From assembly GCF_003626645.1 (NCBI RefSeq), contig NZ_RBAM01000003.1:620001-684000 (forward strand): a stretch of DNA of 64,000 nt. The letters run 5' to 3'. The notes beneath the pieces are model-generated. The model did not search any database and was not told where the DNA came from. It saw only the letters and a list, made by a program, of their open reading frames with translations. This stretch comes from Streptomyces klenkii (GTDB taxonomy: Bacteria > Actinomycetota > Actinomycetes > Streptomycetales > Streptomycetaceae). The position numbers and the translations under genes were made by a program. This document shows positions 30,313-39,517 of this stretch, in pieces (within the stretch, counting starts at the first letter, position 1; the number at the start of each line of letters is the position of its first letter).

Positions 30313-31500
30313 CTACGGGTTGCGGAAGCCCAGCGTGGGCACGGCCCGGCGCAGCGGCCAGGGGCGGACGGCCGCGGGCAGCAGACCGTCGAGGAAGGCG
30401 TAGCGGCGGCGGACGGCGGGGGCCTGGTCGTCGTAGGAGCGCACGTGCTTCCACCAGGCGGCGATCTCGACCCACCCGGGCGCGGACAGCGACCCTCCGA
30501 ATTCCTGTACGGACAGGGCGGCCGTCAGCCCGGCGAAGGCGAGCCGGTCGGCGAGCGGCCAGCCGGCCAGGGTGCCCGTGACGAAGCCCGCGACGAAGAC
30601 GTCCCCGGCGCCGGTGGGGTCGAGCGCCTCGACGGCGATCGCGGGGACCTCGGCGCTCTCCCCCGTGCTGCTGTCGACCGCGAACGCGCCCTTCTCGCCC
30701 ATGGTGACGACGGCGACCGGCACCTTCTCGGCGAGCGCGCGGGCGGCGGCGCGGGGGCAGTCGGTGCGGGTGTAGCGCATGGCCTCCTCCGCGTTGGGCA
30801 GGAAGGCCTCGCAGTGCTCCAGGTCGGCGAGGTCCGCCGGGTCCCAGCGGCCCGTCTCGTCCCAGCCGACGTCGGCGAAGACCCTGCTGCCGCGGGCGGC
30901 GGCGCGCGCGATCCACTCCTCCTGGCGGCCGGGCACGAGCAGGGCCACGCAGGCCCGCGAGGCCGGCGGGCACTCGGGGGCGGGCACGCCCCCGCCGTTG
31001 CCGGGCGGCGGCGCCTCGTGGCCGTGGGAGACCATCGTGCGCTCGCCCTCGTAGGCCATGGAGACGGTCACGGGCGAGTGCCAGCCGGGCACCGTGCGCG
31101 AGGGGCCGAGATCGATTCCCTCCCCTTGCGCGAGCGCCTCCCAGCAGTACTCGCCGTACATGTCGTCGCCGAAGGCCGCGGCGAGGGAGGTGCGCAGGCC
31201 CAGCCGGGCCAGGGCGGTGGCCATGTTGGCGATGCCGCCGGGGCTCGACCCCATGCCCCGCGCCCAGGACTCCGTGCCGCGCACGGGGGCCGAGTCCAGG
31301 CCCGTGAAGATGATGTCCAGGAAGACCGTCCCGGTCAGGTACACGTCGGTGGGCGGATCGGCCTCCGAGCGGAGCGCGGCCAGCGGGTCGAGGACGGGAG
31401 CCGCCCCGCGGAACCCCTCGAAGCCCTCCGTGCGCTCGCCCGGGCAGTGCCCGTTCCGTAGGTCCTTCCGGGGGGCCGAGTGGGGCGAAGAGGTCGTCAT
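30313..31500 (-). CDS. PfkB-family sugar or nucleoside kinase
   Basis: A 395-residue ribokinase-like enzyme. The substrate-site GG appears in SPGGIANMATALARLG, and the catalytic/anion-hole motif is DPTGAGDVFVAGF (catalytic Asp) near residue 300. The substrate could be a sugar, sugar phosphate or nucleoside; it cannot be told. It is transcribed divergently from a GH4 glycosidase gene, 71 bases away, suggesting a shared sugar-use context. The first about 45 residues are unlike other PfkB members, so the real start may be downstream. Confidence 0.87.
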   Translation of the reverse strand: MTTSSPHSAPRKDLRNGHCPGERTEGFEGFRGAAPVLDPLAALRSEADPPTDVYLTGTVFLDIIFTGLDSAPVRGTESWARGMGSSPGGIANMATALARLGLRTSLAAAFGDDMYGEYCWEALAQGEGIDLGPSRTVPGWHSPVTVSMAYEGERTMVSHGHEAPPPGNGGGVPAPECPPASRACVALLVPGRQEEWIARAAARGSRVFADVGWDETGRWDPADLADLEHCEAFLPNAEEAMRYTRTDCPRAAARALAEKVPVAVVTMGEKGAFAVDSSTGESAEVPAIAVEALDPTGAGDVFVAGFVTGTLAGWPLADRLAFAGLTAALSVQEFGGSLSAPGWVEIAAWWKHVRSYDDQAPAVRRRYAFLDGLLPAAVRPWPLRRAVPTLGFRNP

Positions 31501-31571
31501 ACGCGCTCGCTGCTCCTCTCACGGGGTGCGGATCCGGACAGTGTGCCCGATGCTGGGGTACCTTCCGGAAC

Positions 31572-32939
31572 ATGAGGCTGACGATTCTCGGCGGTGGCGG
31601 GTTCCGGGTGCCTCTGGTGCACCGGGCCCTCCTTGACGACGCGCGGCGCGACACCCCGGGCCGCTGTACGGAACTCGTGCTCTACGACACCGATTCCATG
31701 CGCATGAGAGTGATCTCCTCGGTGCTGGCGGCCCAGGCCGAGGGGGTGCCGGGCGCCCCGTCCGTGCGCCTCGCGCACAGCCTGGACGACGCCCTGCGCG
31801 GCACCGACTTCGTGTTCTCCGCGATCCGCGTCGGCGGCACGGCCGGCCGGGTCCTGGACGAGCGGATCCCCCTGAGCGAGGGGGTGTTGGGGCAGGAGAC
31901 CGTCGGCGCGGGCGGGGTCCTGTACGGGCTGCGCACGGTGCTGGTGGCCCTGGAGATCGCGGAACGGGTGGCGGCGGTCGCGCCCGGCGCGTGGGTCATC
32001 AACTTCACCAACCCGGCGGGGATGGTGACGGAGGCGATGTCGGCCGTCCTCGGCAGACGGGTGATCGGCATCTGCGACTCCCCCGTGGGGCTGGTGCGGC
32101 GGGCGGCGCACGCCGCGGGAGCCGACCCCGATCGGGTGAGCTTCGACTACGTCGGCCTCAATCACCTGGGCTGGCTGAGGTCGTTGAGCGTCGACGGCGA
32201 GGACCTGCTGCCGCGCCTGCTGGCGGACGACGCGGCCCTCGGCTCCTTCGAGGAGGGCAAGCTCTTCGGCGCGGACTGGCTGCGCGCCCTGGGGGCCCTG
32301 CCCAACGAATACCTCCACTACTACTACTTCCGCCGGGAGACGCTGCGCTCGGTGCTGGAGTCGCCGGAGACCCGCGGCCAGTTCCTCGACGAACAGCAGA
32401 GCGGCTTCTTCGCGCAGGCGGCGGCCGCGCCGGACCGCTCGTACGAGCTGTGGGAGCGTGCCCGGCTCCAGCGCGAGTCCACCTACATGGCCGAGAGCCG
32501 CGCGGCGAGCGGCGGCTGGCAGCGGGACTCCTGCGACCTGGACGGCGGCGGCTACGACAAGGTGGCGCTCGCGCTGATGGGCGCCGTCGCCCGGGACGAG
32601 CCCACGCGCCTGATCCTCAACGTGCCCAACGGCACGACCGTCCCCGGCCTGGCCCCGGACGCCATCATCGAGACGGTGTGCGAGGTGACCGGCGAGGGCG
32701 CCCGGCCGCTGCCGTGCGCGCCGCTGCGCGAGGACCAGCTGGGGCTGATGCTCCAGCTCAAGGCGGTCGAGCGGGCCACGATCACGGCGGCCGTGCACGA
32801 GGACCGCGACGCGGCGCTGCGCGCCCTCGCCCTGCACCCGCTGGTCGACTCGCCGGCGGTCGCGGCCCGGATCCTGGAGCGGGCCGGGCGCGGACCCGCC
32901 CGGCGCACCGGAGGGAACACCTCGCCCCTACTCGCGTAG
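31572..32939 (+). CDS. GH4-family glycosidase (6-phospho-beta-glucosidase-like)
   Basis: A 455-residue NAD+- and Mn2+-dependent glycosidase of family 4. The Rossmann start is LTILGGGGFRVP; the NPAG element (FTNPAGMVTEA), the metal-site Cys in GICDSPVG, and NHLGWLRS follow. Family members hydrolyse 6-phospho-glucosides by a redox mechanism in the cytoplasm. It is divergent from the PfkB kinase. No sugar PTS or ABC genes are in the window, so the sugar is unknown. Confidence 0.9.
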   Translation: MRLTILGGGGFRVPLVHRALLDDARRDTPGRCTELVLYDTDSMRMRVISSVLAAQAEGVPGAPSVRLAHSLDDALRGTDFVFSAIRVGGTAGRVLDERIPLSEGVLGQETVGAGGVLYGLRTVLVALEIAERVAAVAPGAWVINFTNPAGMVTEAMSAVLGRRVIGICDSPVGLVRRAAHAAGADPDRVSFDYVGLNHLGWLRSLSVDGEDLLPRLLADDAALGSFEEGKLFGADWLRALGALPNEYLHYYYFRRETLRSVLESPETRGQFLDEQQSGFFAQAAAAPDRSYELWERARLQRESTYMAESRAASGGWQRDSCDLDGGGYDKVALALMGAVARDEPTRLILNVPNGTTVPGLAPDAIIETVCEVTGEGARPLPCAPLREDQLGLMLQLKAVERATITAAVHEDRDAALRALALHPLVDSPAVAARILERAGRGPARRTGGNTSPLLA

Positions 32940-33043
32940 ACCGTGCGTGACCTGCGGCCGTGTTTGACCTCCGCTTGCTTGACCTGCTCCCGCCAAGGCC
33001 CTAGCTTCGCGCTGCACCGCCCTTGCTACTCAGGAGTACACAC

Positions 33044-33856
33044 GTGCAGCTCAGCCTTGCGTCCAAGCGCGCCCGCATCGCCGCGGCGGGTGCCGCACTC
33101 GCCGTCGGCGCCGGCCTCTACACGGCCGGCGCCGCCAGCGCCGAGCACTCCGTGCCGCGCACGGACAAGGAGATCCCGAACCTCACCAAGGTGACGGACA
33201 AGATCAAGGCCTACTACGGCGACACCACCGACAAGAACGGCCAGCACTACGCGTCGCCGGACAGCAACTACGCCAAGCAGGTCGCCGACATCCAGAAGAA
33301 GGCGAAGGCGCAGCTGGAGAAGGCCGTCAAGAACCAGTCCGGGAAGAACCAGTCCGGCAAGAAGGGCGCGGCGAAGCCCGCCATCGTCCTGGACCTGGAC
33401 GACACGACCCTGCTCACGTACAACTACGAGCTCCAGCAGGGCTTCCACTTCACGCCCGAGTCGCAGGACGCCTACCTGAAGTCCACCGACATGGCCCCGG
33501 TCTTCGGCATGCCGCAGCTCGTCAACTGGGCGCAGTCCAAGGGCATCACGGTCTTCTACGTCACCGGGCGCGACGAGCACCAGCGCGACTGGAGCGTGCG
33601 CAACCTCAAGAACGCCGGCTACAAGCCCGCCGCCGACACCGCGCACTTCTTCCTGAAGAACAAGAAGACGCCGCCGGCGTACCTGCCGTGCGGCGCCACG
33701 TGCAACACCGTCGAGTACAAGGCGGGCACGCGCAAGCACATCGAGTCCCAGGGCTACCGCATCGTGGGCAACTTCGGCGACCAGTACAGCGACCTCCAGG
33801 GCGGCTACGCCCAGCACACGTACAAGCTGCCGAACCCGATGTACTTCCTGCCGTAG
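33044..33856 (+). CDS. Secreted HAD-family acid phosphatase (class B-like)
   Basis: 270 residues from a GTG that follows AGGAG by about 8 bases. A signal peptide (basic start, hydrophobic stretch, AASA cleavage site at about residue 33) is followed by a coiled/Lys-rich linker with a repeated NQSGK, then the HAD phosphatase domain: catalytic VLDLDDTTLL (DxDxT) and TGRDEHQR. It matches the acid-phosphatase HAD family (PF03767). Probably releases phosphate from organic esters outside the cell. A TTG at 33023 upstream is a less likely start. Confidence 0.88.
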   Translation: MQLSLASKRARIAAAGAALAVGAGLYTAGAASAEHSVPRTDKEIPNLTKVTDKIKAYYGDTTDKNGQHYASPDSNYAKQVADIQKKAKAQLEKAVKNQSGKNQSGKKGAAKPAIVLDLDDTTLLTYNYELQQGFHFTPESQDAYLKSTDMAPVFGMPQLVNWAQSKGITVFYVTGRDEHQRDWSVRNLKNAGYKPAADTAHFFLKNKKTPPAYLPCGATCNTVEYKAGTRKHIESQGYRIVGNFGDQYSDLQGGYAQHTYKLPNPMYFLP

Positions 33857-33877
33857 CTCCTGCGCGCGTGCCCTGCC

Positions 33878-34786
33878 CTACCGCCGTTTGGGCACGGGCA
33901 CGCGCATCAGGTCCCGGGCCACGGTGAGCTCCCCCTCGAAACCGCCCGCACGGGCCTGCCGTTCGAAGACCGCCGGGTCGTCGTACCGCTGCGAGAAGTG
34001 CGTCAGCACGAGATGCCGCACTCCCGCATCCGCGGCGACCCGGCCGGCCTGCCCGGCCGTGAGGTGGCCGTGGTCCGCGGCGAGGGCCGCGTCCTCGTCC
34101 GTGAACGTCGATTCGATGACGAGCATGTCGCAGCCCTCGGCCAGCTCGTCCACGCCGTCGCACAGCCGCGTGTCCATCACGAACGCGAACCGCTGCCCGC
34201 GCCGCACCTCGCTCACCTCGTCCAGGGTGACCCCGCCGACCGCACCCTCGCGCATCAGCCGGCCGACGTCCGGCCCGGAGATGCCGTGCGCGGCGAGCCG
34301 CTCGGGGAGCATCCGCCGGCCGTCGGGCTCGACCAGGCGGTAGCCGTACGACTCGACGGGATGCGAGAGCTTGCGCGCCTCCAGGCGGTAGGAGGGCCCC
34401 TCGTAGAGGATCCCGCCCGCGCCGGAGACGGGCTCCTCGGCGAGCTGCACCGTCTCGCGGTAGGCCGTCGCGTACCGCAGCCGCTCGAAGAAGCGCTTGC
34501 CGCTGCGCGGGTAGTGCGCGGTGACCGGGTGCGGCACCTGGTCCAGGTTGATGCGCTGGATCACTCCGGCGAGGCCGAGGGAGTGGTCGCCGTGGAAGTG
34601 GGTGACGCACAGCCGGTTCAGGTCGTGCGCGGCCACCCCGGCGCGCAGCATCTGCCGCTGCGTGCCCTCGCCGGGGTCGAAGAGCAGGCCCTCGCCGTCC
34701 CAGCGCAGCACGTAGCCGTTGTGGTTGCGGTGGCGCGTGGGCACCTGGCTGGCGGTGCCGAGGACGACCAGTTCACGTACGGACAA
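33878..34786 (-). CDS. rnz: Ribonuclease Z
   Basis: A 302-residue metallo-beta-lactamase-fold RNase that trims the 3' ends of tRNA precursors. The zinc motif is [11 protein letters not shown] (HxHxDH); further ligands are in MDTRLCD, ESTF and LTHFSQRY. The TTG start at 34786 gives LSVRELVV, matching the actinobacterial beginning MSVRELVV. It follows the HIT gene by 10 bases, in one operon. Confidence 0.94.
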   Translation of the reverse strand: MSVRELVVLGTASQVPTRHRNHNGYVLRWDGEGLLFDPGEGTQRQMLRAGVAAHDLNRLCVTHFHGDHSLGLAGVIQRINLDQVPHPVTAHYPRSGKRFFERLRYATAYRETVQLAEEPVSGAGGILYEGPSYRLEARKLSHPVESYGYRLVEPDGRRMLPERLAAHGISGPDVGRLMREGAVGGVTLDEVSEVRRGQRFAFVMDTRLCDGVDELAEGCDMLVIESTFTDEDAALAADHGHLTAGQAGRVAADAGVRHLVLTHFSQRYDDPAVFERQARAGGFEGELTVARDLMRVPVPKRR

Positions 34787-34796
34787 GGAGCGTCGC

Positions 34797-35153
34797 CTAC
34801 CCGGGGGGCCAGTTGAAGCCGCGGCCGCCGAGGACGTGGGCGTGCGTGTGGAAGACGGTCTGGCCCGCACCGGCGCCGGTGTTGAAGACGATGCGGAAGC
34901 CCTTGTCCCCGTTCTCCTGGAGGGCCACCTCGGCCGCCTCGCGCAGCACGTCGGCGGCGACCGAGGGCTCGGCCGCGGCGAGCGAGCCCGCGTCCGGGTA
35001 GTGCACCTTGGGGATGACCAGGACGTGCACGGGCGCCTGGGGGTTGATGTCGCGGAAGGCGACGGTGGTCTCCGTCTCCCTGACGACCGTCGCGGGCACC
35101 TCCCCCTTGACGATCTTGCAGAACAGGCAGTCCGCCTGCGGTTCTCCCGCCAC
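34797..35153 (-). CDS. HIT-family nucleotide hydrolase (HINT type)
   Basis: A 118-residue HINT-like protein. The zinc-like N-terminal CLFC and the HIT triad HTHAHVLGG (His-x-His-x-His) are present. HINT proteins hydrolyse adenosine phosphoramidates and acyl-AMPs. I prefer the GTG at 35153, which has GGAG seven bases upstream, to the GTG at 35168. Precedes rnz. Confidence 0.93.
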   Translation of the reverse strand: MAGEPQADCLFCKIVKGEVPATVVRETETTVAFRDINPQAPVHVLVIPKVHYPDAGSLAAAEPSVAADVLREAAEVALQENGDKGFRIVFNTGAGAGQTVFHTHAHVLGGRGFNWPPG

Positions 35154-35213
35154 GGGTGGGCTCCTCACGGGTCGTCGGCTCGTCGGCTCGTCTCGGGTCC
35201 TACGGTCCGGATG

Positions 35214-36416
35214 TTACCGGGCGGCCTCTGAATCCTTGTCGCGGGCGCCGTCCTGGTGCCTTTCGCGGGTGCTGTCCTGGTGCCTTTCGCGGGCGGCCTT
35301 CAGCCGCTTCTCCTTCGCCTTCTCCTCATCCGCGCGCTCGTTCCGCCGCTTGGCGCTCCCCCACCACATGGCGAGCACCACCGGCACCCCGCCGATCCAC
35401 ACGAGCGCCTGCTCGTAGCCCCGGTCCGTCCAGGGCACGGTCACCAGCAGCACCGCGCACAGCGTGCCCCACAGCGAGTGCGCCACGGCCAGCTTCGCGG
35501 CGCCGGCCCTCCGGACCACCGACAGCAGGGTGAGCTGGGCGCCCTTCGGCAGCGTGAAGTACGTGCGCCACACGCACAGCCCCCAGCCCACGCACATCAG
35601 GAAGAAGAACCACATCCGCGGGCCGAGCGGCGCGGGCAGGGAGGTCGGGTCGTCACCGGTCGGGAAGGCCCGGGAGGTGACGGCGGCGTACACGAGGCAC
35701 AGCAGCGCGACCCAGCGGGTGCGGCGCACGAGGCGGAGGGCGACGTCCTCCAGCTTGGCGCTGATGTGCCCGCTCAGGGGGTCGGCCCCCAGCGCGGCGG
35801 CGTACTCCCTGGCCAGCTCCGGCAGCTTGAGCTCGCGGGCCTCGTCCTTGAGCCCGGCGAGGACGGCGCGCGCGTCGGCGTCCTCGGGGGCGAAGCTCAG
35901 GACGTCGCGCATCACCTGCTGCGCGCCGGCGTTGTCACCCATGTCCAGCAGGGCGTCGTAGCGGGCGAAGTGCGCGTTCACGGACTCCGGGCTGACGCGC
36001 ACACCCTCGGTCGCCGCCGCCAGCGCCCCGTCGAGATCGCCCGCCGCGCGCAGCGCCGCCGACAGCGACGTGTAGGGCGACGGGTGGTGCGGCGTGATCC
36101 GTATCGCCTCGCGCGCCGCCGTGACGGCCTCGTCCGTACGGTTCAGGCGCCACAGGGCCTCGCTGCGGAAGATGTGGCCGTCGGTGTGGGAGGGGTTGAG
36201 GCTGAGCGCGGACTCCGCCATCACCAGGACCGCGGCCCAGCCCCGCTTCCGGAAGAAGCAGGACGCGAGCAGGGCGTAGGCGTCGGCGTCCTTGTTGGAC
36301 ACCTCTTTCGTGTAAGCCGTGAGGAGGTCACAGGCGTCGTCGGTCCGGCCGAGGCTCAGCAGCGCCTCGGCCCGGGCGATGGTCGGGTGTCCGCCGCCGT
36401 AAGGGGTATCACTCAC
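35214..36416 (-). CDS. TPR-repeat membrane protein
   Basis: A 400-residue protein from a GTG. Residues about 10-190 are tetratricopeptide repeats (helical pairs with A/G/Y patterns such as AHFARYDALLDMGDNAGA), then four hydrophobic helices (about 245-340), then a charged Lys/Arg-rich cytoplasmic tail with a repeated RERHQD. It starts 2 bases after the AAA ATPase stop, so the two are co-transcribed and probably act together. I do not recognise a specific function. Confidence 0.82.
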   Translation of the reverse strand: MSDTPYGGGHPTIARAEALLSLGRTDDACDLLTAYTKEVSNKDADAYALLASCFFRKRGWAAVLVMAESALSLNPSHTDGHIFRSEALWRLNRTDEAVTAAREAIRITPHHPSPYTSLSAALRAAGDLDGALAAATEGVRVSPESVNAHFARYDALLDMGDNAGAQQVMRDVLSFAPEDADARAVLAGLKDEARELKLPELAREYAAALGADPLSGHISAKLEDVALRLVRRTRWVALLCLVYAAVTSRAFPTGDDPTSLPAPLGPRMWFFFLMCVGWGLCVWRTYFTLPKGAQLTLLSVVRRAGAAKLAVAHSLWGTLCAVLLVTVPWTDRGYEQALVWIGGVPVVLAMWWGSAKRRNERADEEKAKEKRLKAARERHQDSTRERHQDGARDKDSEAAR

Positions 36417-36418
36417 GC

Positions 36419-37732
36419 TCAGAGCATCCTCTTCTTCTTGAGGTACGCGAGAAGCTCGTCGTACTGCCCGCCCTCGTTGGCGAACTGGGCCACGCTGCGG
36501 GCCGAATCGAACCACGGGCCCGTCGAGGGCCGGATCTGGGCCAGGGCCGCGAGCAGGTCGTCGGTCTCGATCATGCGGGCCCGGCCGGTGCGGACCGAGT
36601 CCATCAGGGCGCGCTCGGCGGCGCTCTCGCACAGGTGGCGCAGGTCCGCGCCGGAGAACCCGTCCGTGCGCTTGACCAGCTTGCGCAGGTCGATGCGGGC
36701 GATCGGGCGGTCCTTGAGGTGGTGGCGCAGGATCGACTCGCGGGCGGGCTCGTCGGGCGGCAGCACCAGGACCGTGCGGTCGAGGCGGCCGGGGCGGCGC
36801 AGGGCGGGGTCGACGTCCCAGGGGTGGTTGGTGGCGGCGAGGACGAACAGGCCCTCGTTGGCGGCGGCGTCCACGCCGTCCAGCTCGGTCAGCAGCTGGT
36901 TGACCGTGGTGCGCAGGCCGGAGTGGCGGAGCTGGCTGCGCTTGGCGCCGAGGGCGTCCAGCTCGTCGAGGAAGACGACGCACGGGGCGTTGCGGCGGGC
37001 CGTCTCGAAGAGCTCGCGCAGATTGCGCTCAGAGTTGCCGATCCACATGTCGAGGACGTCGGTGATGCTGACCGACATGAAGCGGGCGCCCAGCTCGCCG
37101 GCGACGGCGCGGGCGATGTACGTCTTGCCGCAGCCGGGCGGCCCGTACATGAGGAGCCCGCCGCGCAGGCTCTTGCCGTAGAGCTTGCGGAGCTCGGGGT
37201 TGCGCATGGGGGCGAGGAAAGCGGCTTCCAGGCGCTCCTTGACCTGCTCCATGCCGCCGACGTCGGCGAGGGAGAGGCCGGCGGTCTCGACGTCCCAGGC
37301 GCTGACGGCGGGGTCGTCGTGGCCGTCGTGGCCGTCGGTGGAGAGGGGTTGAGGTTCGTCCGCCTCCGTCTCTACCGTCTCTACGAAGCGGGGAGGGATG
37401 ACGTCGGACAGCTCGTCCTCGGCCTGCTTCCAGTCGTAGCGGGGGGCTTCTTCGGCGGGGGCGGGGGCCGGGGCCGGGGTTTCAGCCGGGGCAGGGGCCG
37501 GGGCGGCGGATGCGGGGGCCGTCACCGGCGGGGCGACGGCGCGGGCTATCAGCGCCTGGGCCTCGGCGTTGCCCGGTTCCCGCTGGAGGGCCGCGGCGAC
37601 CTGGGATATGGCGTCCTGACCGAGCCCCGCGTCGAGGAGGAGCTGGGCGAGGTGCAGGCGCAGGGGCACATCGTCGGGTGCGGAGTCGACGGCCGCACGC
37701 AGGCTCTTGATGAGCGGGGACTCTTCGGGCAT
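36419..37732 (-). CDS. AAA ATPase with N-terminal TPR-like segment
   Basis: A 437-residue AAA protein. The N-terminal 70 residues look like one or two TPR units (LRLHLAQLLLDAGLGQDAI, ALQREPGNAEAQAL). A Pro/Ala/Glu-rich linker leads to one AAA domain: Walker A GPPGCGKT, Walker B VVFLDELDA, sensor 1 ATNHPWD, arginine fingers in RRPGRLDR. It resembles the CbxX/CfqX or spastin/VPS4-type ATPases common in Actinobacteria. It is upstream partner of the TPR membrane protein; a role in assembling or remodelling a membrane complex is inference. Confidence 0.87.
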   Translation of the reverse strand: MPEESPLIKSLRAAVDSAPDDVPLRLHLAQLLLDAGLGQDAISQVAAALQREPGNAEAQALIARAVAPPVTAPASAAPAPAPAETPAPAPAPAEEAPRYDWKQAEDELSDVIPPRFVETVETEADEPQPLSTDGHDGHDDPAVSAWDVETAGLSLADVGGMEQVKERLEAAFLAPMRNPELRKLYGKSLRGGLLMYGPPGCGKTYIARAVAGELGARFMSVSITDVLDMWIGNSERNLRELFETARRNAPCVVFLDELDALGAKRSQLRHSGLRTTVNQLLTELDGVDAAANEGLFVLAATNHPWDVDPALRRPGRLDRTVLVLPPDEPARESILRHHLKDRPIARIDLRKLVKRTDGFSGADLRHLCESAAERALMDSVRTGRARMIETDDLLAALAQIRPSTGPWFDSARSVAQFANEGGQYDELLAYLKKKRML

Positions 37733-37766
37733 GGACCAAGGGTAAGCGGGGGTGCGGGGAGGCCCC

Positions 37767-38306
37767 CTACTTGGACTGGTGGTGCTTGTCGCCTTGGTTG
37801 CCGGTGGGCTTGTCGCCGCTGTTACTCGTGGGCCTATCGCCGTTGCCACCGCCGTTGGTGGTGCCGCTCCCGGAGCAGTCACCAAGAACGCTTGCCGTGA
37901 AGACGGTCTTCCCATCAACCTTGGCGGTCAGCTTCCCTTGCACGCAGGAGTCGTCGTAGAGGCCGGTCACCCGCCCGTAGACGATGATCTTCTGGCCGCC
38001 GCTGGTGCGGCCGTCGCAGTCGACGCCCACGGCGGAGACGGGGCGCGCCCCGCCCTTCTCCGTGACGCCGGGGTCCTCGGCCTTGCCGGTGCAGGTCAGC
38101 CACTGGACGGGGTAGCCGTCGTGCTCCAGGCGGGCGGTGGCCCGCTTGTCGGCGGTCACGGCGACGATGACCGAATCCAGCCCGCCGGGACCCTCCTGAC
38201 GGCAGCCGGTGAGCCCGAGGGCGGCGGTGCCCACGAGCACCACCGCACCACTTGCACACAGCACCGATCGTCCCCGTCGTCCCCGTAGGCGCCCCAATGC
38301 CCGCAT
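37767..38306 (-). CDS. Putative secreted lipoprotein
   Basis: 179 residues from ATG 38306. A signal peptide with Arg-rich start leads to the lipobox LTGC (Cys about residue 36). The mature part has four further Cys and a C-terminal Gly/Asn/Ser-rich tail. No family recognised. The frame from 38462 overlaps the next gene and is rejected. Confidence 0.7.
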   Translation of the reverse strand: MRALGRLRGRRGRSVLCASGAVVLVGTAALGLTGCRQEGPGGLDSVIVAVTADKRATARLEHDGYPVQWLTCTGKAEDPGVTEKGGARPVSAVGVDCDGRTSGGQKIIVYGRVTGLYDDSCVQGKLTAKVDGKTVFTASVLGDCSGSGTTNGGGNGDRPTSNSGDKPTGNQGDKHHQSK

Positions 38307-38431
38307 ACGCGGCAGTTTCCCACTCCGGGGAGCGGGGCGGAAGGCCGGACGACACCAGGGGGACGTCCGCCGACCAAGGGGTCGCGTGAGGAGGGAAACG
38401 CGGGGGCTGGTTCCTAGCCCCGGGCTGATTC

Positions 38432-39061
38432 CTAGTGGAAGACCCACTTCTGATTGGCCCACCCGTTGCAGGCCCAGAGCTGCACCTTGGCACCGTTGTT
38501 GGGGATGGTGTTGGTGTCACCGTCGAGGCACTGGGCGCCCTGGGCGTTCTGGAGGTTGGCGCCGTTCCACATCCAGATCTGGTTGGTCCACCCGTTGCAG
38601 CCCCAGAGCTGGACCTTAGCGCCGTTGTTGGGGATCGTGTTGAGGTCGCCGTCGAGGCACTGCGACCGGTAGCCGTTCTGGATCGTGTAGTAGCCGGTGG
38701 GCTGGTTGGGCACGGGCGTCCAGTACCAGCTCTGGTTGTCCCAGTTGTTGCAGCCCCAGAGCTGCACCTTGGCGCCGTTGTTGGGAATGGTGTTCCGGTC
38801 ACCGTCGAGGCACTGGTTACCGAGGTTGTTGGTAAACGCGGGTGTTCGGTAGACGGTGTTGACCGCGGGTCTGGAGGCTGACCCGATGCCGGGCAGCGCG
38901 CCGACGTCTCTGACGTCGACCACGGCCTTCCCGGCGGCGGGCCCGGAGAGCGGCTGCGGGGTCTGCGGCGCCTGAGCCCGGGCCCCGGCTCCGGTGCCCA
39001 GAGTGAACGCCACGGCACCGAGCCCGGCGGCGACGGCGAGTGCTGTTGATGACTTACGCAT
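38432..39061 (-). CDS. Secreted ricin-type beta-trefoil lectin
   Basis: 209 residues. Signal peptide (MRKSSTALAVAAGL...GAGARA), then three copies of the beta-trefoil unit in the last 130 residues, each with QCLDGD.NTIPNNGAKVQLW.C and ending NQSWYW, NQIWMW, NQKWVF, the QxW motif of ricin B lectins. Such domains bind sugars on other cells or polymers. Its start has AGAGG close by. The repeats are almost identical in DNA. Confidence 0.9.
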   Translation of the reverse strand: MRKSSTALAVAAGLGAVAFTLGTGAGARAQAPQTPQPLSGPAAGKAVVDVRDVGALPGIGSASRPAVNTVYRTPAFTNNLGNQCLDGDRNTIPNNGAKVQLWGCNNWDNQSWYWTPVPNQPTGYYTIQNGYRSQCLDGDLNTIPNNGAKVQLWGCNGWTNQIWMWNGANLQNAQGAQCLDGDTNTIPNNGAKVQLWACNGWANQKWVFH

Positions 39062-39226
39062 GTCGGCCTCTCTTCGGAGCGAGGGAGTTGTGCCGGGCCC
39101 ATCCGGCCACAAGGGTCATGCGGTGGCCAGGGCGACAGATGAAGTAAACGACCGAATTCCGGACGAACCGCGGTGGCGGCGGACGGGAGGAAATACCCGT
39201 GCGTGACAGCGATATGATCGCGCATC

Positions 39227-39517
39227 ATGCAGATAGCAATCCCCATCCTGTTCGCGGTGGGCGGCCTGACAGTGGTCGTCTTCGGAATTCGTCTCGTCTT
39301 CAACATCGGCGGCGCCGCGGACACGTACGCGGCCAAGGCCCGAGCGAGATCCGAACGGATCTACACCCGCCTCAGCGGCAAGGACAGCCTGACCATGCCG
39401 CCGGTAGGCCACAGGGGCCTCACCACGACCAATTTCCGCTTCAGGGGCGTGGGCTTCACCTTCGCGGGCCTCATCATGCTGATCGCCTCAACGTTCCTCC
39501 TGGTGCTGCGCCACTAA
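39227..39517 (+). CDS. Small two-helix membrane protein
   Basis: 96 residues from ATG 39227. Hydrophobic helices at about residues 3-25 and 74-93 flank a basic loop. No known family. It converges with the barstar-like gene, and its last bases overlap that gene's 3' end by 4. Confidence 0.65.
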   Translation: MQIAIPILFAVGGLTVVVFGIRLVFNIGGAADTYAAKARARSERIYTRLSGKDSLTMPPVGHRGLTTTNFRFRGVGFTFAGLIMLIASTFLLVLRH

